The notes under the pieces were generated by a model. It ran no database searches. It was not told the origin of the DNA and saw nothing but the letters and a program-made list of their open reading frames with translations. This document shows, one piece after another, positions 1 through 12,169 of a DNA stretch of 64,000 nucleotides. The DNA comes from Halichondria panicea (lineage: Eukaryota > Porifera > Demospongiae > Suberitida > Halichondriidae). Position numbers and translations under genes: made by a program. The first letter of the stretch is position 1, and every line of letters begins with the position of its first letter. The DNA is taken from contig NC_087380.1 in NCBI RefSeq assembly GCF_963675165.1, positions 574,303-638,302 of the forward strand. The letters run 5' to 3'.

Positions 1-1548
1 ACAGAGCTGTGTTGTTATTGTAGACAGTGCCTCCAATGGACAGGACAATGACTGCAGGGGAGCAATGAGTAGTATTGAAGCTGTGTAGGTCACACTCACA
101 TTCACAGGCAGGGTCACTAGCTCCACATTCCATTAACTTGACATGTTCTGATCATATCTCCGCCAGTCAGAGTGTATCCAGGGTTACAGGTGTAGGTAGC
201 AGTCATCATGAAGGTGGTTCCAGAGGATGTGTCCACTGCTCCATTGGAGGGGGCGTCCAGGGAACCACAGTTGACAACTGTAACAAACAAGTAACTTAAC
301 ACTCACAGACAAAGTGTTCAGTAATAAGACTGTAGGAAATCATGGGAGGCCACAACACATTGGTATAACATACTTTCACAAACTGGTGCAGCTGGACTCC
401 AAACTCCATCAGTTAGTGTAGTTGCTCCACTTGTTCCACTTGCTCCACAAGTTCTGCTCACAATACCAACAATGTTGTATCCAGTGTTACAGGTGTAGGT
501 AGCAGTCATCATGAAGGTGGTTCCAGAGGATGTGTTCACTGCTCCATTGGCAATTGTCAGTGGTCCACAGTCAACAGCTATATGGGGTGATGCTCAGTCA
601 CTATTACTTCCAACCCACCATTACTAACTCACATGGACAAGTTGGTGCCACTCCAAACCATTCACCAGTAGCAAGACATTGTCTAGCAGCACTACCAGTG
701 AGGACGTAGCCAGTATCACAGCTGTATGCAGCAATGGTGAGGTAGTTGAAGCTAGGGGTAGCCACGTTTCCATTGGTAGGGGAGGTTAGGACAGGGCAGG
801 TGACGACTGTGTTGGGGAAAATAAACACACACTAACTACTTACTAGTTCTAGTCTTACTTGTACAAGTGGGTGGTGTTGCAGACCAGGTACCAGCACTAG
901 TAGTACCAGTACTCATACAAGTTATTGCAGTAGGGTTGCTCTTCTATCCGTGGTTCCACTGATGAAGTACCCAGTGTTACAGGTGTAGGTGGCCATGTTG
1001 GTATCTCGGTCATATGAGATAATTCCATTAGACAGTGGACTCAGTGTGGGGCAGAGAGCTGTGGGGGGTGGGGGTTAGTATTGGACATAGACAATATAGT
1101 CAGCACTCACTGAAGGTGACACATATCCTCAGTGAATTGTCATTCCTCCTACAGCAGTGTTCTCCATCAGGACTGTAGTGTGTGGGACCACGATGCAGAA
1201 CAACAGCTCCAGTAACACCACTGATGAACATTTCAATCCCAGTTGCATCCCTGCCGAAAACTATGGGTACTGCACTCCCATCAGGGAACACCCACGATAC
1301 ACGAGCATTGTTGTCATTGTAGCAATGCCAGACTGGTGGATTAGTACCAACTCCTGGTCCAAAATCAGAGAATGAGATGATCTGTCCAGTGCGGTCAGTG
1401 GTAGGGGGGTCACTTGGTAATGCCAGTCGAACTGTATGCCATAATTGATGCTCTGATACCAAATCTATACTACTACTATATCTAGATTACACCAGTAGCA
1501 CAAGATTTAATTATAGAACCATAGATGATACAGCTGTTTGCATAGACC

Positions 1549-3047
1549 ATAGATGTAGGAGAGAGGGATTGGAAACGGAAGTAGATTTCAATGTACTTCA
1601 CATATGACCTCGATAAACATCCGCGCCTCGCTTAATGAGGGCTAATCTATTCCCCAGGAACTTCGCGGGTAACTGAGATTATTGCAAATCTAGGATTTTA
1701 TGAGTTGTCACCAGTATCCAGTGCAACTGTGCTTTATATAGATAGTGAATAACCATTATTCAAGCTCTATTTACCGTTGCAACTATCTTCTTCATTGAAT
1801 TTAGGTAAGTTTAGTCTTGTATTGTACACATTTATCCCTTTTTCTCTGAAATGATTAATGTTTAGGTCGTATACTTCAATATGCTTGTTGGTAAATCATG
1901 TGGTATCACCCCAAGCCAAAGAAAATTAGTCATACATCAGCTGGTAGAATTTAGTGCTAGAAAAAAGTTGAATTAAAGAGCACCACTAAAGATCCCTTTT
2001 TTGGGAATACGCTAAGCGTTACAGAAATTTTAATTTTAGGCATACATTCCCTTATGATTGGTGATCACCCCAAGAGCATTAGTTTTGAATCAGGTGGATG
2101 TATAGCTTTTGTGTGCATGAATGTGTAATCACCTATTTTTACCCTATAATTGTTATTGGCCCGGTAGTAGATTGTGGTGAAGGGCCTGTAGGCCCGAGAT
2201 ATTTAACTACTACAAATGCTGTTTCATCTATATTTTATATAGCAATACCTCGCAAGCCAAAACTTACTGAGTACGCTGAAGAAAAGAAGACAGAAGAATA
2301 CCCCTCCTCTCTACACCCCTACACGTCACCGCCCTCGTAAATGTTATCGGCTGTTCCGGCTATATATACACCCTTGTATACCTCACCAGCTTCTCTCCAT
2401 CTAAGACTGTCTGATTAGAGTGCTAAACTAATCATAATTATAGCTGTAATAATCATTTTTATCGTGTAAGTTTTTGTTAATGTTGTTCGGTTTGATCCCA
2501 CTCGTTTTACACTTAGAAAGCAACTGGCAGTGCTGTGGAGTGTTTTGCTGTCTCCAAGTGTATGTAATTATACTTAATGAATTGGAAATTGAAACATACG
2601 CTCACCAGCCTAGTATATATAGAAACTTCGTACAATTGATTCATCAAAAGTGAAAACAATTATTAAGAAAGTTACATGGTGTATTATGTATCTTGTCGTA
2701 TGAATGATCATGGTTATTGCCTGGACTTCTTGATGGTTTTCTTTTTCGTTGGCAGCAAAAGAGAAGCCTCTGACAGTCACAAATACATTCACAATTTCAG
2801 GGAACTAAGCATCCTCTGATGATTTTATATCTACTGTGAAACAAGTATCCAATACCACTAGCTCTGCACGTTCTCCTTACTATTATACCATGTACCAATG
2901 CACTGTTGATTGTGTCTCTTTCCCTCTTCTTTCACCGCTTATGCAATGAGTTTTCCTCATTTGAGGCAAGAAAAGAAGACAAGAAAGCGAGGCGCGGATG
3001 TTTTCCGAGGCCCACTTCCGTTTCCAATCCCTCTCTCCTACATCTAT
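1549..3047. mobile_element. Mutator-like non-autonomous element with 9-bp target duplication
   Basis: The ends are inverted repeats: ATAGATGTAGGAGAGAGGGA at 1549 and its complement ending at 3047. Similarity continues through GATTGGAAACGGAAGT and then, less exactly, to a GCGCCTCGCTT block. GCATAGACC flanks both sides (1540-1548 and 3048-3056). A 9-bp duplication with long inverted ends is typical of Mutator-like elements. The only sizeable reading frame (plus strand, 2098-2340) has no recognisable domain, so I read the element as non-autonomous. Confidence 0.75.
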
Positions 3048-3572
3048 GCATAGACCGTGCAAAATACTACATGTAACTCATTCACTGCATTACCACAAAA
3101 CCACCATACAATGTTGCTATGCAAACAAATAGTATTGGGTACATTCACATTCATAAAAAGTGAGCAATGGTGCATGACTTCAAGAAATAGACTACATGGA
3201 GAGTCATAGAACCGGGAGGATTTGAAGTAGAGAATGGTCTACCAACGCCTTATGCTGAGACTTGTGCTGTACGAAAAATGTTTACGCTAAAGAGCCTACT
3301 AACTTGCTCACTGCGGTATACCGGTTTTGACCATCAAGTCCGAACATAATTATTTCTCTACTAGATTAGCACCAAACAATATTTTGTGATCTGTTAGTGT
3401 TTAAGGTACTTCGTACTAACAGTTTCTTCAGCCTGAAACTTCAAGCCTCACCATAATTATGTGAGTTTCCATACCACCAAGAGTAGATAAAAGCATCTAC
3501 TCTTGATATAATTTATACCACCTTATACAGCAGGTATTTTTCGAGGGTCTACTCAAAAAGTACCCGTTATAC

Positions 3573-4652
3573 TAGCCTCGATCCCAGGCCGAGTTTTCGC
3601 TTTTATAACGGTTAGGCGAACAACTGGGCCTGGTACTAGTTGTCTGCGCATGCGTCAGTCGTTCGTCAGATTCTGACGAATGGATATTCTCGTTCACTTT
3701 TGTGACATTTATATTCGTGTACTATCGTGTACTAGAAGTCAGTTCCCGTTTTATCATTATTGGAATCGATTGGAATGGCTCTTAGCTGAAGCTTCTCTCT
3801 TCTCTGAAGCTTATTCTGAAGACTGAACAACAAGGGAAGAGGTATAAAGCTTTGTCAAGCTTGTTAAGGTCAGATATTTTTGTGTGGGCCCTATGGCCGG
3901 CTATGCTATCAAGTCTTGTTCATGTTTGGCAAGAATGTAGGTAGACTATAGTTTCATCATTAATATGGTGGATCAAGTGAAGAGTGTGAGCTAGAGAACT
4001 TGGTGCTGCCATCATCAGCTCGTCGACAATGACACTATAACCGAGAAATTTAATATGTATAGATCTACACGTATTTAAAATGTCTACTTCTCTGCAATGG
4101 CTAATATCCAGCTATCCCAACAGTGCTCCTCTTGGCTATACTAACGGACGAGACTGGACAGTTTGAGGTAAGGGTTTAACCGTCTTTGGTTTCTTTTAAT
4201 ATTGTCCTATACTCACAGACACAGGACTGGAGTATGACCTGCTCATTCGAGCGTTGCTGGGTAGCTCAGAGACATCAAGAGAATCTACATTTTCTCAAGC
4301 AATGAGTTACGAGTTGGGGCCTAGAATCAGAGAAGTCCAGCAGCCTGCTGAATCTTTTTGAAACGTAATTTGAAGGCATTCAATCATCCTGAAGTTGCCC
4401 TGGGTCACTGTAATTGTGCTGCAGCACAACTGGCAACTCCCCAGGCCTTTGTGAAGCAGCTCCCTATGTGCATCTTTTGTGTACTCACTCTGTGCATTTT
4501 CTGTGTAGAAATTTCGATTATTGATTTATTAAATATTTTTGCCGACCACAAATATACAATGAAAATTTGACGCATGCGCAGACAACTAGTACCAGGCCCA
4601 GTTGTTCGCCTAACCGTTATAAAAGCGAAAACTCGGCCTGGGATCGAGGCTA
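3573..4652. mobile_element. Foldback element with 85-bp inverted termini
   Basis: 3573-3657 and 4568-4652 are near-perfect inverted copies, starting TAGCCTCGATCCCAGGCC and ending GCGCATGCGTCA. The interior of about 900 bp has no convincing coding region. The same terminal motif recurs at 9068, 10155, 5247-5264, 62571 and 63660, so it marks a family. Confidence 0.75.
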
Positions 4653-5191
4653 CCGTTATACAAGTTCTAGAAACCATCATTGCTCAGGACTGCATGTTGT
4701 TTGCATAGCAACATTGTATGGTGATTTTGTGGTTTTGTGGTAATGCAGTGAGCTGATTTAGTATTTTGCAAGGTCTATGCAAACAGCTGTACAGTACTGT
4801 GTCATCTAACAGCAAACCTATTGACTAGTGAAGTTTGCGGTAATAAATACAGTAAAGCTAGTTGTACTGCATATCAACTCACTCAAATTCTGTCCATACA
4901 CAAGAGAAACACTTCCCAGCAGACAGCAGAGAAAGAGAGTTACAGTAGCCATTCTCTAGTAGCTAGCTACCAGTATGTACGTAGACAGATCTACGTACAG
5001 ATAATTGTAAGAGCACGCAAACAATAATGGGCGTGGCTTTTCGAGGATTAGCCTCTAAAAGCTATTTCGTTGTACAATGTTTGCGGAATGACTGCTTACC
5101 GGGAAGCTACGCCTTTAATGTGGTAATTCAATTTTCTTGTACATGTAGGATTCTAACCCACGAAATCCGCGCTATACGGTATAATTATATC

Positions 5192-7069
5192 ATAGATAGA
5201 GGGATTGGAAACGGATCGCAATCGTAGGCCAGTAGCGGGAAGTGCGGCCTGGGATCGAGGCTAGGGATATATGGGATGGCAGCACAGATTACAGAGCAGA
5301 CAGACAGCATATGAGACTTGAGAAGAGCTAGAGCTAAAGAGCAGTGATGAGCATTGAAGGTATAAGTCCAAAATACCAGTCTACATTTGTACAAATTGTA
5401 TAGCTTGCTTGTCCAATTTAATATTGTCCCTTTTAATTAATACAGAGAAACACTCTACTGAGATCGAGAGAAGCCACTAAGCCTCTGTTTGTGAAGACGA
5501 AGGATTCAAGATATTTAGCAGTGCCAGCATCATGTAACTGCACTGACTTTAGCAACAAAGTTTTAGCTATGAATGGATGATTTACGAGGGAAATACAATT
5601 TAATACATTTGTAGCTTGATCACTTTAGCGTATTGTGTATTCGCACTCTTATACTCTTAGTGTATATAGTTGATTCGATTCATAATTATAATTATGGTTG
5701 TTTGATCACACGTAAAAAAATAATTATGTGCATCAAATAGAAATGTAGTTAAACACTTCGAGAGGGTTCTAGCCGATTCGCTCACTCAGAAAGGCACTTG
5801 CGTCAGGGAGGATGAACAGGTCCCCTACCATGTCAATGAATGATTTGACTGCAACTCCTTACGGCTAGAAACAGATTTTTCCCAGTATCTCAGTCGTCCA
5901 GGTATTCATTCTCCAACCCTATAGTATATATCACCCATGGGTAAGTAAACAAGACGGTAGTAACATAATAACGTATGACCAGTATATACATGTACGTACG
6001 TCAATTTGTAAATATACATGTAGACTAAACATCACAGCTACTGCCAAAATAAAGCTTTGTTCAGTCAAATAAGGGTGCCCATTCCACAATATACAGTACG
6101 CACTACAATATAAAAGCATTTAGAAATACCCAAGACAAATTATAAGCCAAAGAGAGGTACGGAAAAGTGAACATAAATTCCGGTAAATTTTGCCATTTTT
6201 GTGACAGGCTCTGGGAAAACCAGACTATTGGAGCAGAATTTAGTATTGAGCTACAGCTAAATTTATGCCTACAGTATAAAATCTCAAATAAAATGTTATT
6301 GATGTATAAGTATCTACAGCCCTTCTACTACCTCTCTGTAAAATCTGATGCTCTAAATTCAACTCTTTCCATCGAAACGCTTCGTCCAAACTTTCGCTAT
6401 TACCTTATTTTTCCTAATTAAGCAATCTTTGAGAGCCGTTTTTCTCGATACTACATTTTACGGCTTCGAGTTTCCAACGCGCATAACTCGGGTATGAAAC
6501 TAGGTATGTGAAAACTAAGCATATCATTGTGTAGGCAATGCTCTGCTCTATCACTTGGTACATTAATCACCAAAATTTTAGTCTGCTCCAATAGTCTGGT
6601 TTTCCTAGAGCCTGTCACATTTTATCACATGTTGTGAACTTTCCTTAGTACTTAGCAGTATCAATTCAACACCATTCCATTCCTCACCTAATTCTCTATT
6701 CAACAAAGTCAAAATGGTAAATATTGCTTGTATAACAACGAAGATATAGGTACAGAAAGTCATTCCCAGTTGAATATGCTGCTAATTTCACTAATATAGG
6801 CCTGGAAATCCAGGCCCCAATAAATAATTAGCACCTACATGGTAAGAGAGGCTCTAATAAATACTGCTATTGGTCTTAGTACTATTGAAAGTGTTACCTT
6901 TGTCCAAGAATAGGAGAAAACCTTGTCTTTGGTATCTCTGAACGCGCGTAATTTAGCGCTTGTAGCTGCGTTAATCGAAGCCTGGACTGCCCGCTGGCCT
7001 TTGCGTTTATTACACACACTTGATAAGCCCACGTGATTCCGTTTCCAATCCCTTTCCTACACTATCTAT
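5192..7069. mobile_element. Second Mutator-like element, between R8 and R9
   Basis: Its termini (ATAGATAGAGGGATTGGAAACGG at the left and CCGTTTCCAATCCC...CTATCTAT at the right) belong to the same family as 1549-3047. The flanks AATTATATC (5183-5191) and GATTATATC (7070-7078) form a 9-bp target duplication with one mismatch. It contains a nested inverted-repeat element at about 6157-6652 and a fragment of the TAGCCTCGA foldback family at 5247-5264. No transposase is recognised. Removing it leaves only about 360 bp between the R8 stop and the R9 start. Confidence 0.6.
6157..6652. mobile_element. Nested MITE-like inverted-repeat element
   Basis: GACAGGCTCTGGGAAAACCA and GACTATTGGAGCAGA near 6203-6245 reappear inverted at 6581-6622, with weaker similarity extending to the GTAC ends. 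The interior of about 330 bp is non-coding. It lies inside 5192-7069. Confidence 0.5.
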
Positions 7070-7199
7070 GATTATATCAACTAACAAGGTAAATCATTAC
7101 ACTAAAAATTTAATGACAAAGAGTGACGCAGAGATAAAAAAAGTGGCAATACATAAACTAATCTAACTTCACACACTAAAACATGCGCTCACATTTACA

Positions 7200-10100
7200 T
7201 TAAAAGTTTGCGTAAGTATCGAAGGAGTTCAAGTAGACCAACAAGGCCTCGAAAACATCCTTGTAGTTGTCCTGTGAGGGGGAGTGGCACATTAATACCC
7301 ATACACACTGTGGTGTGCTATGTGCATGGCCTGTTACATTGTATACTAATTATGGGGAAACAGCTGCTGAGAGGTCTGGCTTGTATTAAGTGGTGCAGGC
7401 TCTATATAACAGCAGATGAACTCACGACTGAGGGTACTGCCCCTGGCTTGTGGACCCTGAGAGCCTTGACCACCTGGAACACATCCACCACTCCCTCTGT
7501 CTTGCAACGGTCAATGGTAGTAGCTACAGAGCAGTACATACCAGAGCGGGTCGCAGTGTCACTGGATACAATACAATATTACTAGATACATAATTACTCA
7601 CAACAGATCCTCACCTGCAGTGGACCACAATCGCCTTGTTTCCAGTCCTCCTTTGAACCTTTATAACCTCCTCATTGACGTCAGTTACAGTCTTGAGGTT
7701 CTCACACTTTCCACTGCTATTCCAGTTAGTGATGTGGAACTGGATCACTTGAAGGGCCTTTTGGGTCTGCATGGAGGAAACAAGGAATAAAGAGAGGTTT
7801 GAAGGCAACAAAGAGATGCATGACGTACCTTTTCATTGAGGACGCTCAGTTGCCTCATAATGAACCCAGTGTTGGTTTCCTCCCCCAAGTTATCGATGGT
7901 GAACTCACCGAAGGAGGTGACATTGCCACTCTCTGGCCAGTACTGGGAGCATGCCTCCTACACACACACACACACTCAACAGGGAGGACCTCTAATGGAG
8001 ACCATCTCTTACCTTCCCATTCTCACTGAGTGGAGTCAACATCACAACAGCCGCACAGTTCCTGTCATAGATCACCTTCCAGAAGTTACGCACAGTTGAG
8101 TCCAGTGGATTCTGGGCAATGATGTATGCCTTCTGGTGCTTGTGGCCCTGGAGGGAGGGAGGGAACCATGAGAGTACAATAGGTCAAGGGCTCTAGTAGT
8201 TGAACACTTACATGAGCAAACACAGCATGAATGTAGTCAGGTTGCTCTCCCTTCAGAAACACACGACTATTGTCAGCTGTAGAACAACACAGTAAACGGA
8301 CCCAGCAACAGTTGATTGGAGCTTACCTGGCAAGTATTTTTTCCCCCTGTTCTTGTCCATCGATTCGAGGGCAGCACTGCTGTTAATCTCGTTAGGATTT
8401 GGAGATACTTGTTCCAGAATTTGGAACTGGTATTGGAATCCAGAGACGGTTTTTCCCGGGGGCACTGATGACATATTCAGTATCTGTCTGCGCAGATCTC
8501 CAGCACTGATCTGAGTGTCTCCACACGTCACTGACTCCAGGATAGCATCGTGGATGAACACATATTGGTCCTATAGGTAGAGGGGCAATGAGCATGCTCA
8601 GTAGAATCAAAATGACAGCAGTGATACAATAGTAATTAAAGGACTGTGCTTACTTGAGTCTGGACCATTTTCATCCTCTGGTTACGAGCTCTGACAATGG
8701 TACCAGAAATATCAACGATACCCTCGGCTGAGATCTGATCAAGGACATTATCAATGGCAATGTAAGTGCCTGTGCGTCCCACACCAGCACTGCAGTGGAT
8801 CAGAATAGGACCTTTCGATGGCTTGTATTGGGACTGGACCCGACGATGGAACCCAAGAATGGGCGTGGCATAGTCAGGCACACCGTGATCAGGCCACGTT
8901 GTGAAGTGAAACTGAGTGGTCTTGAGGAACTTCCTGTCTCCTTCAATCTAAAGTAGTGAAAGCACAAGAATAATAGTAGGGGAATACATGAAGTCATAAA
9001 AGGTAGCATACTTAGCTCATTACACAAAGTAATATAATTAATTAAGGTATAAGGTTACATGAAGCTCTAGCCTCGACTCCAGCCCCTTGAATAGTGGGCC
9101 TGGTATTTACTGTTGGCGCGTGGGTGGACAATTAATTTATTATTTACCGTATTTTATCTCATTGAACGTTAAAACAGTTATTATGATAGAGAACAGAAAA
9201 AAGAAAAAGAAGAGGCTACCTCTCTCTGTATATACTGTAGACAGAGACAGCTAAGTAAAACATCAGCTCTGTAGATTTATTCATTAACTTGAGGCTCGGA
9301 TCGGATACACACTCAGGCGACAAGTTAATCTCATAAGAAATTAGTTAAACCTGTGGGTAAAAAATAAATGTGGATAAGTACAGTGTCTGTGACGTAACAT
9401 AATGTGAGGACTACTTATTGATTTACACAATAGATTTACCATTGAAAGCACTATCCATTAATACACACTCAAGCAACAAGTCCGGATACACACTCAAGCT
9501 ACAAGTCCCTCGGATCGGATACACACAAGTCCCTCGGATTGTAAACACATTCAGGTCACACAGTTCTCGGATCAGATACCATGTATACTCTGTGAGACCA
9601 ATTTTCGGCAAATGTCACAACAATACTTCCTTCCAGAGAGAATGGCACTGAACGTCGAACAGACACACCAACACTTTGAAGATGGCTTCACTCAGAGAAA
9701 CAAGAGGAGAAATCACACTTCTTTCAGAGAGAGGTGCACTGGTCCTGTCAAGCTTCACATCAATCAAGAAAGGGAGTGTCTGGAAAGCAGATGGACTTGC
9801 TCTGGGACTTGCCATAGCCGGTCGGTACGGTACCCACATAAACACCAGCGTACAGACACTTCAACGCCTCCAGCTGCTTGTCTTTCAAGACTAGACCTGG
9901 TTTTCCAACACAGGATAACGCGTACGCGAGAGCAGAAGAGAAGGTAGCAGCCATTACACAACTTGGACTAGATTTCTTTTTTCAATGACATCATTATAAA
10001 TGAAACGGATATCAATGTTTTACAAACTAATGCGGAATAAGAATACTGATAAATATACTGCAATTTACGATTACCCAGATTCTGGGTAATTCTGGCGCAT

Positions 10101-12138
10101 GCGTAAACAGTGTATACCAGGCCGCCTTTCTCAGCGGCTTGGAATCGAGGCTAATGAAGCTCTTGTAACAAGATTCTTACAGTGACTTTGAGGGTCCTGA
10201 CGGTGTAGTCAGCAAAGATCTGCTGTTCTGTAATGGCCACTGTGAATGGTCCAAACTGCTTCTTCCCAGACTCGGGCCAGTATGGTTGACACTTGACCTT
10301 GTTGTTCTCCATGAGGTTGGTGAGCATGACTATTATGGGTGGTCTCTCCTGCCACATGAGCCGCCAGAAGTCCACCACAGTGCGAGGTATAGGACCTGCA
10401 TTGATACCATGATATTATATTCACAACTTGAGAACGTGTGTTGACTGTTGTACATTCTTCACTCACTGCTAAGCAGATTCATAATGGAGTCATTAACTGA
10501 TAAATGGTGCTTGTATGTAGTGCAATTATGTACCTTGTGTGGCAATGAACTTCCTGGGTGCTTGGTAGCCCTGGAATAGAAAAAACATAGGTGGTGAGCA
10601 TACAGTGGTGACTATAGTAGCCAGCTCATAGCCATGCATAACACGAAGCATTCAAGGCACACACACTCACGTCTACATAGCAGGCATTGATATAGTCACT
10701 CTGACAGTCCTCTTGTCCAAGGATGGGTTGCAACACAATACGGTTGTCATCATCTGCATGAGGCCAGAGGAGTAAGGTGGTTTCATAATGTGCACATAAT
10801 TAGAACTCCATATTAGTACTTTGTCAACCATGATGTGCTAAGTAAAGTTATTTCAAGCATAATGAACAAACACACCAAGAGAGCAGTTTCAGTGTAACAC
10901 TTACACACGGCAATGTTCCCGAATCTATTGCACAGCTTGTTCTCAGGTATCTTTGCCACGACCACATCATGTCCCTTCTCACCATTGTCCAATGTCTACA
11001 GGGCATTTATTATCAGCTACAAGAAACTAACAAGACTACAAGATCTAAAATACTGATAATACTACATGATTAACACTTTACCTTGTAAGCATCTTTGAAC
11101 TTGAGGTTTCCATTGGCATGCAGATCACTCACAAACACACCAAGCTGCTCCACTGGTAATGGTCCCAAGTCAATGTTCTTATTGACAGGGGGAGGCTCTT
11201 CATTCTCACCCCTAACAGAGAGGTGTACTTGCTTCTCAATGGATCCAGAGTCATTGACAGCAGCAAGCTTGTAGTTACCTGTGTAGGGGTCATGTAGAGC
11301 ATGGGTTCTCATGAGCAAACAGTTGTTATCCCAGCATATGTGGCAGCTATGTTATTGTATGTGCTGGGGTATGTTATGAAACAACTATAAACACATTCCA
11401 ATAACCAATACAACACTACCTTGTGTAGTACATGTACTCACCAGCATGCTTAGTCTCCACACTAGGGAAGGATATTCCACCGTCCTGGTCCAGTTCTGTG
11501 GCATAGTCTGCAGTCACCTTCCTACCATCGTGGTACCAGGTGAGACTGGGTGGAGGGTGACCTCCCACCTTCACCCTCAGATACACCTCCTCCCCCTCCG
11601 TCACATGAGTATCACTAGGAAACTCTACTATACTAGGCTCTGAAATATAGACAAATAGTTGGTGCTGAAAGTTGAACAAACAGAACTTAGCTCTAAACAT
11701 AACTGTCAATTGCTTTTAATATAGCTAGGAATGTTGTATTTAGGCCACCTAAGACACACACACCTGTGTCTTTAGGAGTGAGCACACTACTCAGAGCTAC
11801 TGCACCATCATCTCTTCTGTCCCTAGTGTAGTGAGTGTAGGGAGCTGGTTTAGCAGGAGTATCAGAGGTCAGAGTTCCTCCCTTCAGCACAGGGGCATAC
11901 TTGAGCCTATTTAGTCTCATACGCCTACACACACACCAATGGTATTGTGATCGAGTGAGAATCAGCACAAAGTGATAATCACCTGACAAAGATGACTGCC
12001 ACAATGATGCCCACTACTATCCCCACAATGGCTATCACAGCAACAATGACACCACCGACTATAGCCCCAACATCACCACCACTAGTCACTGGTGGAGGAG
12101 TAGGCACTACAGAACAGAGGGTGAATGAATCAGCTAAG

Positions 12139-12169
<31 letters not shown>

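Larger units (their letters stand above)
1525..4800. mobile_element. Outer inverted-repeat element in intron 1 of R9
   Basis: The left arm (1525-1548 continuing at 3048-3125) and right arm (about 4699-4800) are inverted copies, each containing CAGCTGTTTGCATAGACC, a TGCAAAATACTA stretch and ATACAATGTTGCTATGCAAAC. The left arm is split by the 1549-3047 insertion, while the right arm carries the same sequence uninterrupted, so this element is older than the insertion. No transposase is recognised. The interior holds the foldback element 3573-4652 and otherwise unremarkable AT-rich DNA (3126-3572). Confidence 0.65.
1..4952 (-). pseudogene. R9: receptor 5' part (signal, Ig-like, 4 Sushi), frameshifted, runs off left edge
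   Basis: Signal exon 4883-4952 encodes a Met, a hydrophobic Leu/Cys-rich core and VYGQ before a GTGAGT donor. Exon 2 (1111-1431) is the Ig-like exon with PDGEHCC. Sushi exons follow at about 862-1060, 631-806, 374-578 and about 98-280, and the last runs into the second Ig-like segment at the window edge. This layout matches R8 (7200-14372), so the missing 3' part was probably RPTP-like. Two lesions are visible against the paralogs: about 20 extra bases near 930-955 in the first Sushi exon shift its frame, and the fourth Sushi lacks 2 bases near 115-125, giving TAG TGA just after MWS. The first intron holds a 3.2-kb nest of transposable elements. It is probably a pseudogene; sequence error at both sites is the alternative. 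Confidence 0.72.

Noticed and set aside
2098-2340. 80-codon plus-strand frame inside the Mutator-like element as a transposase
   Set aside because: Too short, with no recognisable catalytic motif.
7208-7585. Plus-strand frame of 125 codons over the last R8 exons
   Set aside because: Antisense shadow of the D2 exons, with no codon or domain support.
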